Shown here one piece after another: positions 1 to 11,222 of a stretch of 64,000 nt of DNA. The notes beneath the pieces are model-generated. The model ran no database searches and was not told the DNA's origin. It saw only the letters and a list, made by a program, of their open reading frames with translations. The stretch lies in contig CM055897.1 in the NCBI GenBank assembly GCA_029582155.1, forward strand, positions 93,447,829-93,511,828, read 5' to 3'. The position numbers and the translations under genes are program-made. Origin of the DNA: Panopea generosa. Lineage: Eukaryota; Mollusca; Bivalvia; Adapedonta; Hiatellidae. Position 1 is the stretch's first letter, and each line of letters starts with the position of its first letter.

Positions 1-2530
1 TTGTATACATGTTATATTTAGAGAAGTCCAAAAGTGGTGTTATTGCATCTGCTATCCACATACATGTACCGAATATGAATATTGTATACATGTTATATTT
101 CGAGAAGTCCAAAAGTGGGATTATTGTATCTGCTATCCACATACATGTACCGAATATGAATATTGTATACATGTTATATTTAGAGAAGTCCAAAAGCGGG
201 ATTGTTGTATCTAATATTGTATACATGTTATATTTAGAGAAGTCCAAAAGTGGTGTTATTGCATCTGCTATCCACATACATGTACCGAATATGAATATTG
301 TATACATGTTATATTTAGAGAAGTCCAAAAGTGGTGTTATTGCATCTGTTATCCACATACATGTACCAAATATGAATATTGTATACATGTTATATTTAGA
401 GAAGTCCAAAAGTGGGATTATTGTATCTGCTATCCACATACATGTACCGAATATGAATATTGTATACATGTTATATTAAGAGAAGTCCAAAAGTGGGATT
501 ATTGTATCTGCTATCCACATACATGTACCGAATATGAATATTGTATACATGTTATATTTAGAGAAGTCCAAAAGTGGGATTATTGTATCTGCTATCCACA
601 TACATGTACCGAATACGAATATTGTATACATGTTATATTAAGAGAAGTCCAAAAGTGGGATTATTGTATCTGCTATCCACATACATGTACCGAATATGAA
701 TATTGTATACATGTTATATTTAGAGAAGTCCAAAAGCGGGATTGTTGTATCTAATATTGTATACATGTTATATTTAGAGAAGTCCAAAAGTGGTGTTATT
801 GCATCTGCTATCCACATACATGTACCGAATATGAATATTGTATACATGTTATATTTCGAGAAGTCCAAAAGTGGGATTATTGTATCTGCTATCCACATAC
901 ATGTACCGAATATGAATATTGTATACATGTTATATTTAGAGAAGTCCAAAAGCGGGATTGTTGTATCTAATATTGTATACATGTTATATTTAGAGAAGTC
1001 CAAAAGTGGTGTTATTGCATCTGCTATCCACATACATGTACCGAATATGAATATTGTATACATGTTATATTTAGAGAAGTCCAAAAGTGGTGTTATTGCA
1101 TCTGTTATCCACATACATGTACCGAATATGAATATTGTATACATGTTATATTTAGAGAAGTCCAAAAGTGGGATTATTGTATCTGCTATCCACATACATG
1201 TACCGAATATGAATATTGTATACATGTTATATTTAGAGAAGTCCAAAAGCGGGATTGTTGTATCTAATATTGTATACATGTTATATTTAGAGAAGTCCAA
1301 AAGTGGTGTTTTTGCATCTGCTATCCACATACATGTACCGAATATGAATATTGTATACATGTTATATTTAGAGAAGTCCAAAAGTGGTGTTATTGCATCT
1401 GCTATCCACATACATGTACCGAATATGAATATTGTATACATGTTATATTTAGAGAAGTCCAAAAGTGGGATTATTGTATCTGCTATCCACATACATGTAC
1501 CGAATATGAATATTGTATACATGTTATATTTAGAGAAGTCCAAAAGCGGGATTGTTGTATCTAATATTGTATACATGTTATATTTAGAGAAGTCCAAAAG
1601 TGGTGTTATTGCATCTGCTATCCACATACATGTACCGAATATGAATATTGTATACATGTTATATTTCGAGAAGTCCAAAAGCGGGATTATTGTATCTGCT
1701 ATCCACATACATGTACCGAATATGAATATTGTATACATGTTATATTTAGAGAAGTCCAAAAGTGGGATTATTGTATCTGCTATCCACATACATGTACCGA
1801 ATATGAATATTGTATACATGTTATATTTAGAGAAGTCCAAAAGTGGTGTTATTGTATCTGCTATCCACATACATGTACGGAATATGAATATTGTATACAT
1901 GTTGTATTTAGGGAAGTCCAAAAGCGGGATTATTGTATCTGCTATCCACATACATGTACCGAAGATGAATATTGTATACATGTTATATTTAGAGAAGTCC
2001 AAAAGTGGGGTTATTGTATCTGCTATCCACATACATGTACCGAATATGAATATTGTATACATGTTATATTTAGAGAAGTCCAAAAGCGGGATTATTGTAT
2101 CTGTTATCCACATACATGTACTGAAGATGAATATTGTATATATGTTATATTTAGAGAAGTCCAAAAGTGGGGTTATTGTATTTGCTATCCACATACATGT
2201 ACCGAATATGAATATTGTATACATGTTATATTTAGAGAAGTCCAAAAGCGGGATTGTTGCATCTGCTATCCACATACATGTACTGTATAAGAATAGGGTA
2301 TACATGTTATATTTAGAGAAGTCCAAAAGTGGTGTTATTGTATCTGCTATCCACATACATGTACCGAATATAAATATTGTATACATGTTATATTTAGAGA
2401 AGTCCAAAAGTGGGGTTATTATATCTGCTATCCACATACATGTACTGAATATGAATATTGTATACATGTTATATTTAGAGAAGTCCAAAAGTGGGGTTAT
2501 TATATCTGCTATCCACATACGTGTACATGT
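1..2530. repeat. 81-bp satellite array in SAE1 intron
   Basis: About 33 head-to-tail units of 81 bp, some shortened to 54 bp by loss of a 27-bp block (e.g. near 210, 750, 975, 1265, 1560). The array runs off the left edge. Each unit carries TAGAGAAGTCCAAAAG plus ACATACATGTAC and TATACATGTTATA. Units decay after about 2530, and degenerate copies continue at 2565 and up to the SAE1 exon at 2657. Because 81 and 54 are multiples of three and the unit lacks stops, long frames stay open on both strands (626 and 614 codons). These are artefacts, not genes. Confidence 0.97.
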
Positions 2531-2656
2531 GTATATGTGAATATGAATGATTTATAAAAGATATATTTATAGAGATGTCCAAAAGTGAAGTCCTTTATAA
2601 ATCTCATTGCATCTGCTATTCACAAAATACATTTACATATCTATATATATTGATAG

Positions 2657-2765
2657 AGAAGTCCAAAAGAAAGTACTAGCTGAAAGTACAGATGATGATG
2701 CAAATGGTGAACCAGCTAGCAAGAAATCTAAAACGGCACAAACTGAAACTGTTGTCATTAAAAAT
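2657..2765 (+). CDS. SAE1: SAE1 exon (first in window)
   Basis: Reads EVQKKVLAESTDDDANG then a lysine-rich stretch to VVIKN, donor AAT|gtaagt. The acceptor is taken as ttgatag|A (phase 2). An alternative is ccaaaag|AAA at 2670 (phase 0), which would remove four residues. It corresponds to the variable charged linker of SAE1. The 5' edge is the least certain junction of the gene, and it lies inside the last degenerate unit of the 81-bp satellite. Confidence 0.8.
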
Positions 2766-5700
2766 GTAAGTCACAGGTTACAGAAAAGAAAGTTCATTTA
2801 TGTTCAGCTTTGACATTTTTGTCTTCGTAGACATTTAGCACTATCATTCTAACAGTTGTTATACATATAAAGCGTTCTAAAGATCATTTTTATCTTAATT
2901 TTAAAAATAATCTTGTATACAAGATAAGAATATTATAAGTAAGTCCTAGATTTTTTCACTGTAATTTTGGGTTGGGGAAACATTCTTTACAAGGATATTA
3001 ACACATCTATTTCTAAATTTTGTGTTTAAATGAACATTTAATGCTCTTGAAAAGTTATGAACTACATACGTTGTTGATTAGACAATATCCAAATATCAGC
3101 ATGTGTCACTCCACCTGGGGATGTGTGTGCAGATGTGTAAAAATTTATACAAAGTGTGCAAATTAGAGATAAACGCTGCATAATTATTAGGTCAATGTTC
3201 TTTAAAAAGATGGCACCAAAGAAAAACAATGGCTATTGTTTTGACAATGTAAGTTTCTTCACCAGTTACTTTGCAATGTTTTAAGCATATTGATTTGACA
3301 GTTCATGTGTGACAACATCAAGTCAATGAAAACATGATATCATTTAAAACAACAACCTGTAAGCAATTGGCTCTAAAACATTTTAGCTGCCAGTCATATA
3401 TTAAAATTACATAAAAGTTATATCTGAATCCATCAATTACATGTAAGGATAGGTTGAAGCAACTTGTATGCTGGTGATAGTCTCATACACCATGTGAACA
3501 TTTCGTGTTGTTTGACATAAAGTGTAAAGTGAAGATTCTCTATTTTGTTATGTACTGGTAAGGCATAGTGTAATATTTATTATTGACCAACCCACAGAAA
3601 TAAGTTCAAGTGGGAATATATAAAAAATTATTCTCTGACTTACAGTCCATACAGTTCACAAGACTTAAAAATGCGCTTGAGACGGACTGGAAATCACCTG
3701 AAAATTCCAAGAAGCTACGCAGAACTCCAAATACTTATTTTATAATGAAAGGTATTGTTTAAAAGATTTAAACTCCATCCAAATACTTTATGTTCAATAT
3801 TTAGTTTATACTGATCAGTTAAGCTTGGAAAGCGAAGAGAACATAGCACCAATGTTTACAATATGAATGTATAAACATCTGCAGATATTGATCTCCAGTA
3901 TACTCCCTGAATATTTAAGAAATTATAAACATTTTTAAATTCACTATTCTATAAAAAGGGAAGTTTTTTAACTTGTGACTGCGTCTCATCTGTGTTAAAG
4001 TTTTAACGCGAGTTGTTCATAAGTGTGCATTGCTTGCAATTATATAAATGAAACTTGGTATATGGTAAGATGCTTATATTCCGAGGAAGCATGTAACATA
4101 TCAGGCTTGTTAATTATATTGCAGAGTGAAACGGTCTCATTTGCCTTTAGTTGTTCATAAATGTGATTGCTTGAAGGTAAATTGATGGAACTTCACATAT
4201 TTAAGTGTGCAGACTTGTACATATCGGGCTCCTCTCTACCAAATTAAGTTCATATTGCAGAGTGAAATTGTCATATTTTGTCTTTATACTCTGTGTTAAA
4301 TTTAAGTGCAAGTTGTGATTTACTGTGCAAGTTCACAGTTACACTAATACAGTCAAACCTATCTTAGCAGCCACTTGTGGGAAAGAGCAAAAATGACACC
4401 TTGATGCAAAACAAATATGGAAATGGTAAATGGATAATGTGGCTGTTTAAGATAAGTTGTTGCTTAATAGAGTTGACTTTAGTTACATAACGGCGGTCAG
4501 CACACCTTATCATCATTCCTGCAATCTGGATTTGGTAGGTGGTTAACCAAAACTGGGATCTGGTAGGTTGGTTATCAATACTGGTTTCTGGTAGGTGGTT
4601 TACCAAAACTGGGATCTGGTAGGTTGGTTATCAATACTGGTTTCTGGTAGGTGGTTTACCAAAACTGGGATCTGGTAGGTTGGTTATCAATACTGGGATC
4701 TGGTAGGTGGTTTACCAATACTGGGATCTGGTAGGTGGTTAACCAATAATATGATCTGGAAAGTGGTTTACCAGTACAATGTACTTGGATCTGGTAGGTG
4801 GTTTACCAATACGGGATCTGGTAGGTGATTTACCAAAACTGCGATCTGATAGGTGGTTTACCAATACTGGGATTTGGTGGGTGGGTTACCAATACTGGGA
4901 TCTGGTAGGTGGATTACCATGATTGGTTATTTAGCATCATTTTTATGCAATCGAGGGCTAACAGACGATCAGTTAACCTAACCACTGTTTCCTGGGATTA
5001 ACCAGTACTTGAGCACACCCTGTCTCCACAAGTAACTGATAACTTTCCCACTTGAATCAGTGTCGAGAGACGAATGATAATGAGACACAATATCGTATAT
5101 CAATCATCATGGAGACTGTTGGGGGGCAGGGGATTCGAACCCACGACCCCTGGATTGATAGTCAGACGCGTAACAGACTGAGCTAATCGGGCCCTGCTGG
5201 TGGGTTACAAATACTGGGATCTGGTAGGTGGATTACCAATACTGGGAACTGGTAGGTGGGTTACCAGTAATGGGATCTGGTTGGTGGTTTACCAATACTG
5301 GGATCTGGTAGAGGGGTACCAATACTAGGATCTGGTTGGTGGGTTACCAAAACTGGGATCCGGTTGGTGGTTTACCAATACTGGGATCTAGTAGATGGGT
5401 TACAAATACTTTGATCTGATAGGTGGTTTACAAATACTGGACTCTGGTAAATGGCTTTCAAATACTGGGATCTGGTAGGTGGGTTACCAATACAGGGATC
5501 TGGTAGATGGATTACCAATACTGGGATCTGGTTGGTGGGTTACCAATACTTGGATATGATAGGTGGTTTACAAATACTGGACTCTGGTGGATGGTTTTCA
5601 AATACTGGGATCTGGTAGGTGGTTTACAAATATTGGGATGTGGTAGGTGGTTTCCCAAGACTGGGATCTGGTAGATGGGTTACCAATACTGGGATATGGT

Positions 5701-8700
5701 AGGTGGTTTCCCAAGACTGGGATCTGGTAGATTGGTTACCAATACTAGACATACTTTATCTCTGGAAGTCACTTCTTTCTCATATATTCAGATGTCAAAG
5801 TTCATGTTCAGTCCATTAGAGAGTATGCAGTAGGATGTGGATTCAAACTCATTATCCATTGAGACTTATTACCAACATAGCAAGCCATACATTGACATAT
5901 ACATGGTGTATATTCTGCCCCAATAGTCATTTTTACATATATCTGCTATTTTGCTTGTATTTAAAATGGTTTGAGTGATAGAGATATGCCTGTTTCTCTG
6001 GTGGTACATATAATAGATATTAAATACTGTTCTATGGCAAGGCTAGAATAGTCGAGTTAACATTGTTCTCCAACAGCTCATCTTTATAAAACTACAGACA
6101 TCCCTCTACTTGAAAGGGGAGTTAATACTTTTAAAAACTACCAATTGATATTTCAGTAAATGTTTTTTCTATTGGACAAATAAAAACTGAAGAAAATTAA
6201 TACATACTGGACCATTCTAATTTTATTTTACATGTATATCAAATTCTAACAAATGACATGTTTTTATATTTACGTGTGCAGTAGAACTTCGATCGCTCGA
6301 ACTCGATGGGACTGGACAAAATAGTTTGAGTCAGCGGTAGTTTGAGTCAAGTCTGGCACTACAATCGTCGTACATGTAACATGGTGTACAAGTACGTTTG
6401 TGAGCGTGTTATTGAATCCCATGAGTACACTTTGAACAGATGATGTAAATGATGTGTATTTCTTGTTTATGTAGAAAATACAATATAGCAGAAAAGATAA
6501 TTTCCAAATATAATTAATTGTATTACACTATAATCACTTAATTTACCTTTTATCGTCATAATTTTATATACTCATGTATAAATAGCTATATTTAGCTTTC
6601 GGTGTACGTGAGAATGTAAATGAAATGATAATCACACTCTGGTTTTACCGAGTCCGTCACTAAGTTGCTCAGCTGTTTCTTCTTCGGGTAAATTTGTTTT
6701 TAAATGCGACATTGTGCAATGAAACTGAATTTACCATGTCTAAGATTTATAGGGTAAAATTGTACGTGACACTCTTTACTTTTCAATGTTTGCAATATAA
6801 TTGATTTTATTTTGGTTTCATCTTAAATTACAAATAAACATCAAATTGAGAATCAAACTAACTTAATTAATGCAACATGTGGTATACAATTAAAGCAAAC
6901 GTGTAACTAATTATAAACACACTCACCAAATTATCATAACAAACTTCTCGCTCTTTAAGACAGTGGGAATATTATGACGTGTAGAAATTACTTCACACCT
7001 TTAACTGCGTGAACAAAATGGCAAACTTCACCGATTTTTTTTATATTTGATCAGCTGTTCGACTGAAAGGTGCAAAAAACACAGGTAAGTTTGTTTGGTG
7101 GGACTTAATTCCTAGTTCAACTGTTCCACCTATCGGTGTTCTAGCCATCGGTGGTAGAACAGTAGAAATTAAAAAGGAATTTTGCAGGGACCGGGTTGTT
7201 GTTTGAGCGATCAATGGTGTTCCAGCCAACCGAGCTCGAGCTATCGAAGTTCTACTGTATATCAAATTCTAACAAATGAAATGTTTTATGTTATCTGTTT
7301 CATAGTGATGTACAATTTCTTTAATGGTTACTTTTTCTCTTGTTAGTATTACTACAGTTCCTGGAGGATCAAGACCGGAGACCTCAAGCCAGCAATTCCA
7401 CAGAAGACAGCAAAACACTGACCCTACTGAAAAGAGAGGTGCTGGAAAAACTGGGTGTTAGACCTGACATCATTGATGATGAATTTTCAAAGTAATAAAA
7501 CAAAACTTGTTTATTTCATTTTCCAAATGTTGACTTTATTGTATTACTGAAGCAGATCTTGCATTGAATTGGATTTATATATTTCATGTTAATTGTAACA
7601 CAGTCTGTATATTTACTCATTACAGTGTTGATGGTATTGATAAAAATTCTTATGTCAGTCTGATTTTAGTAGGATCCCAAAAAATATGACAACAAACCTG
7701 TTGGTGACCACCACAGACAGGTGTAAAGGATCATTGTTAGTTACCCAATTCAACTTTTTGTAAAAAGAGATTGTTCATTCCATCCAAAATACCAAATAGT
7801 GATTAACATAAGTGGGTATTTTGGATGGATTGAACATAGATTTGACAAAAAATAGTGGTGTGGGGAGGGTGGACTAACCAAGATCTGTTGTTCCTGCCTT
7901 TGGTGACCACCAGCCCCAGTTAAACAAAAATATTTAAGTGTGTCATCAGTAGTTTCCTCAATTTCATTCTCAAATTGAGCAAACTGTTTGAGTTTACCAT
8001 GAAACCAGGGCATGAGCCTTCCCACTCATAGTACCATGACATGGATAAGAATGCCAGATGTGTTTGTGGTAAGCAGAGTTTTTGTGAGTACCCTGTGCTC
8101 TTATCCATTATTCCATCTTTTTCTGTAAACAATCTCAGGAACAATGTGTTGGATTTTGCTCAAATTTTCAAAGAAGTACAAGCAGATTGAGGAGATTCAG
8201 ATTTGTGCAAATGATGTAGACCCAAATTATTATTAAAGTAGGGGCACAAGAAGGATTGAAATTTATCATTTTTATGCCTCTGTCTTTTGAAGAATGGTGA
8301 AGGGACATTAAATGGTACCCCTGATCATTTGTTCATCCATCCATCCATCCATCCATCCATCCAAGGTCATATTGATTTACGACCAGTATCTTCACAGATC
8401 AAATTCTTTTTTTGTCAATGTCGGTGAAATTGTTCAGAATTTATGGCCATTCTTCAGCTTTCTGTAAAAATTTTCCAATCAGTAACTTTCGAAAGGGCCC
8501 ATGTATTTAATTAATTTGTTTTGTGGATGTATAATTATAAGATGTAGGCCAAGTTCAATAGTTGCCACTCACAAGTTTACATCAATGTTGATTAATCATT
8601 GACAACTCTGGATCAATTTTACATAGAAGAGAGTTACATAGCAAATACTGTAAATCACTTCATTTGACAATATTCTCTTGTGAAAATCCTGGCCAGAAGT

Positions 8701-11222
8701 TATGTGATATTCAGTTGAAACTCGTTATCTCGATATTAGAAGGACTGCCTAAAAAACTCGAGATATCCGAATATCATTATAGACTTTTATCTCAAATTCA
8801 ATATTTATTTTCATCACCTGATAATTGTGGTATGTCAATTGTACTTTCACTTTCATATTACGGTCCGTGCAGTAGAATTACACTGTCATGATCAATACTA
8901 ATATTAGGGTCCTTTGAATTACTCTGCAGTGGTGAGATATAAGTTTAGGCTGATTGATTGAATCAAATGATATTTAAACAAAATTTACATGTAATCACCC
9001 AATTCAATGACACAATGTTGGTAATGTTCTGTCAGTCATTAAAACTGACACATTTGTCGTTGCATCTTAAACAAACTGTGAAAAATGGTATGCATAGATT
9101 TTCACACAGCGTGGAAAAACAAACAATAGTATGTCAACAATAAATATATCGAGACAAACATTCAATTGAAGGTGTAAAATGATCAATCAGGAACTAAAAC
9201 TGGCATCGAGATATCCGAAATATTGACACAGACAGTATTGAGTAAAAAGGAATAAATTGATATACACAAAGAAGGGGAAAAGTTGGGGATGGCAAAAATA
9301 TTGACACTAACGGAATATCGACTTAAGCGATATCAAGATAACGAGTTTCAACTATATATGGTAACAAATTTGTTCATTTCAGGAAGTGTTTTGCTGAACT
9401 GAGTCCTGTATGTGCCATCGTTGGTGGAATCCTTGGTCAGGAAATCATTAAGGTAGTGTACACTGAAATTGTTTTACAACATTACACTTCTATGGTATCA
9501 CCATAGTTGGGTAGTTATACTCAATTCAAACAAAACTCACGAATTAGTCCTATGTATTGGGGCGCCCTCGTTTTTAAAATGGCATAATCAGTAACTGAAG
9601 ATCAAAGTTTAAACTTAACTGCTTACCCAGGTTTATTCTAAGGGTCTGGTCTAATTTAAATATCTGCAATAATAGCAAGTTTAAATATGTGTTTTCTGAC
9701 GATAAACAACTGTATTTTGCACCAGTGATGATCCAGATGGTCAAAAGTTATTCTAAATATTACAATTATACCTGTTATTTATTGCATTAAAAGGGAAGAA
9801 CTTACTGGTTGTGCCTCTATAAGGAAAAGGAAAAAAAAAACTATAAAAATTGAGACATATTGCTTTTTTATGTCACCTGAGACTTTGTCTCAAGGGACCT
9901 TTTGCGATTGCCTTTTGTCGTCAGGCATATGTCCGCAGGGCCAAATCAGTCAAATTCAAGGTAAACTTTGAAAATCTTCTAGTTGCTATAGGAAGCACTG
10001 AGAAACAAATGATGAGCATGATAATGGATGTATATGAGTCCTTTATAAAAATTGTGAATTTCATGTCTTCCCCCCTCCCAAACACCACCCCCCCCCCCCC
10101 CCCCCCCCCACTCCCCTTTGTAACCATTGGCCTGTGCCAAAACAGTCGAATTTAAATAAACTTTAAAAATCTTATTATAGGAAGCAATGAAAAACAAATA
10201 GAAAGCATAATTAATGAGGCCTATGAGTCTGTCATAAAAATTGTGAATTTTATGTCCTTGGGGTTAATCTATATAAGAGAAAATGATGTGATTTCTTGAT
10301 GCAGATGTGACATTCAGAATCCTTGTTTGGAATTTTGTTACTTGGAAAATATATTCATAAAGCTTTATTTCATCAAGGATAATCAGGTGACTGTTAAGGC
10401 CCATGGGCCTCTTGTTTTTATGATTGATTGATTGATTGAATATTTAGCGTCATTTTTATGCCATCGAGGGCTAACAGACAATAGTTAACCTAACCACTGT
10501 TTCCTGGTATTCTGGAAGGTTAACCAGTACTCAAGCACACCCTGTCTCCGCAAGTAACTGATAACTTTCCCATTTGAATCAGCATTGAGAGACAAATGAT
10601 AATGAGACACAATATCATATATTGATCATCATGGAGACCCCTGGATTGATAGTCAGACGCATAACCGACTAACTTATCGGGTCCGGCTCTCTTGTTTTTA
10701 AAACTGATAATTGTTTGATCTTGAGTTGTGCAACACATTGCAAATAACAGTCTCAGTTTTCCCACTACAATATTTGTTAATAAAGTTAATATCAGTTTAT
10801 GTATGTGTAGTTATTGTTAATTTATTGTCTTTGTTATGAATTTCAATCCTTAATTTCAATGGAAAAACATACAACTGCTTTCATAAACAAGTCATGATGC
10901 ATGACCTGAATTGAGGGGACATTGTATTTACATTGTTTGGAAAATATTCTGACAGTAAACTGCAAACTAATTGCAAATACAACACAGCTGTAACATAATT
11001 GAGAACACAGTGCTTTAGTTATTAATTTAACTATTTGTTGTAGTTATTGTTTTACTATTTACTGATTAATTAACCCACACCCTACATGGTACGTGATGTC
11101 AGATCTCTGATTTGTACTGTTATGTTTTACAGGCTGTGTCGCAGAAGGACACTCCACACAACAATTTCTTTTTCTACAATGGTGAAGATGGCGGCGGTCT
11201 GGTTGACAAGATCGGCAGTTAA
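2657..11222 (+). CDS. SAE1: SUMO-activating enzyme subunit 1 (AOS1/SAE1), C-terminal half, five exons, 5' part outside window
   Basis: Joined exons 2657-2765, 3646-3751, 7347-7491, 9383-9452 and 11133-11222 give about 172 residues ending at TAA 11220-11222; human SAE1 is about 346 residues. The family forms a nuclear heterodimer with UBA2 that adenylates SUMO using ATP; SAE1 itself lacks the catalytic cysteine. Recognition rests on family patterns: an acidic/basic linker (KKSK), ALETDW, VLLQFLEDQD, the block PVCAIVGGILGQEI and the C-terminal DTPHNNFFFYNGEDGGG. All junctions are GT/AG and the phases join without a break (0, 1, 2 and 0 between successive exons). The adenylation site and arginine finger would lie in missing upstream exons. 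Introns hold a satellite, a 28-bp array, two MITEs and SINEs. Confidence 0.93.
2766..3645 (+). other. SAE1 intron, no further feature
   Basis: AT-rich intron between the linker exon and the next SAE1 exon, bounded by gtaagt and a pyrimidine-rich acceptor ending tgacttacag. I see no exon, repeat array or RNA gene in it. A short ATG-led frame at 3209 is not supported by any family pattern. Confidence 0.6.
3646..3751 (+). CDS. SAE1: SAE1 exon
   Basis: Reads SIQFTRLKNALETDW through NTYFIMK and ends in phase 1 before gtattg. It matches the SAE1 segment with the conserved pattern K-x-AL-x-x-DW and a following YF-x-x-(Q/K). The acceptor is acttacag. Confidence 0.9.
3752..4523 (+). other. SAE1 intron start with a possible transposon end
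   Basis: Mostly featureless intron. At 4351 the motif CAGTCAAACCTATCTTAGCA, followed by GCCACTT, resembles one terminal inverted repeat of a DNA transposon. No matching opposite end was found, so it may be a truncated end whose remainder was replaced by the array that begins at 4524. Confidence 0.35.
4524..5750. repeat. 28-bp tandem array in SAE1 intron
   Basis: Units of about 28 bp built on GGATCTGGTAGGTGG and TTACCAATACTG. Near 4560-4690 two variants alternate as a 56-bp dimer; later units are more diverged. The array is split by a reverse-oriented SINE at 4921-5196 and ends near 5750. From there to 6232 the intron shows no further structure. Confidence 0.93.
4921..5196 (-). mobile_element. 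tRNA-derived SINE (family 1), inserted in the 28-bp array
   Basis: Read on the - strand it begins GGGCCCGATTAGCTCAGTCT, a tRNA-like A box, followed by a B box GGGTTCGAATCCCC. A body with GTTATCAGTTACTTG and a tail TGGCATAAAAATGATGCTAAAT follow. Five other family-1 members lie in this window. Target duplication cannot be defined because the flanks are themselves tandem repeats. Confidence 0.88.
6279..7257. mobile_element. non-autonomous DNA transposon with pogo/Tigger-like inverted ends
   Basis: The left end CAGTAGAACTTCGATCGCTC and the right end, read in reverse as CAGTAGAACTTCGATAGCTC, form imperfect inverted repeats that extend about 35 bp. The length of about 980 bp and the lack of a transposase frame indicate a MITE. 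The element sits between direct repeats of about 33 bp (6233-6267 and 7256-7288) that share TATATCAAATTCTAACAAAT. A simple TA duplication is seen only on the right side. Superfamily is inferred from the CAGT ends. Confidence 0.75.
7347..7491 (+). CDS. SAE1: SAE1 exon
   Basis: Reads VLLQFLEDQDRRPQ, then EDSKTLTLLKREVLEKLGV and DIIDDEFSK, and ends in phase 2 before gtaata. The first Val codon is split with the previous exon. A second AG at 7356-7357 is rejected because it would delete the conserved VLLQ. Confidence 0.93.
7492..8712 (+). other. SAE1 intron with dispersed-repeat fragment and ATCC microsatellite
   Basis: Intron sequence without exons. A perfect (ATCC)n tract lies at about 8335-8363. 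The preceding 80 bases (TTTTTATGCCTCTGTCTTTT onward) look like the end of a dispersed element, and the tract may be its tail. Confidence 0.5.
8713..9353. mobile_element. MITE with AGTTGAAACTCG inverted ends
   Basis: The left end AGTTGAAACTCGTTATCTCG and the right end, in reverse AGTTGAAACTCGTTATCTTG, form inverted repeats of about 24 bp around a 640-bp core without a coding frame. Inner motifs related to GAGATATCCGAAATATTGAC recur near both ends. The ends resemble the element at 6279-7257, suggesting the same pogo-like superfamily. It ends about 30 bases before an SAE1 exon. Confidence 0.75.
9383..9452 (+). CDS. SAE1: SAE1 exon with conserved GGILGQE block
   Basis: Reads CFAELSPVCAIVGGILGQEI then IK, the most conserved stretch of the SAE1 C-terminal half, ending in phase 0 before gtagtg. 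The first nucleotide completes a Lys codon from the previous exon. Confidence 0.95.
9852..10420 (+). mobile_element. dispersed repeat family ending in GGCCCATGGGCC palindrome (copy 1)
   Basis: It begins near TCACCTGAGACTTTGTCTCA and ends AAGGCCCATGGGCCTCTTGT. The same start and end recur at 17683-18192. The interior includes a run of about 20 C at 10090-10110 and two related segments (9955-10050 and 10145-10250). The 12-bp perfect palindrome near the 3' end recalls terminal hairpins of rolling-circle elements, but no canonical CTRR end is seen, so the class is left open. Confidence 0.7.
10421..10688 (-). mobile_element. family-1 tRNA-derived SINE with 12-bp target-site duplication
   Basis: A reverse-oriented SINE with an ATTCAATCAATCAATC-type tail at its left end. 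CTCTTGTTTTTA is perfectly duplicated at 10409-10420 and 10689-10700, proving retroposition into the 3' end of the preceding dispersed repeat. The tRNA-like head at the right is shortened: the B-box region is largely lost. Confidence 0.92.
10701..11132 (+). other. end of last SAE1 intron
   Basis: AT-rich intron leading to the acceptor tatgttttacag. I see no other feature. The 9453-9845 part of the same intron, before the dispersed repeat, is also plain. Confidence 0.6.
11133..11222 (+). CDS. SAE1: SAE1 terminal exon with stop
   Basis: Reads AVSQKDTPHNNFFFYNGEDG then GGLVDKIGS and TAA. It matches the conserved end of the family (PPHNNFFFFDG). It joins in phase 0. Confidence 0.95.
   Translation, partial: AVSQKDTPHNNFFFYNGEDGGGLVDKIGS

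Noticed and set aside
1-2530. CRISPR-like array
   Set aside because: Units are contiguous and near-identical throughout, with no unique spacers, and the context is an animal intron.
638-2540. Long open frames of 626 (-) and 614 (+) codons in the 81-bp array
   Set aside because: Unit lengths of 81 and 54 bp are multiples of three without stops, so frames are open on both strands at once; no family motif, and the array lies in an intron.
7041-7265. 74-codon - strand frame near 7041
   Set aside because: Lies across the right half and inverted end of a MITE.
10088-10112. Poly-C run as a regulatory or structured element
   Set aside because: Inside a transposon copy and absent from the sister copy at 17683; most simply a slippage tract.
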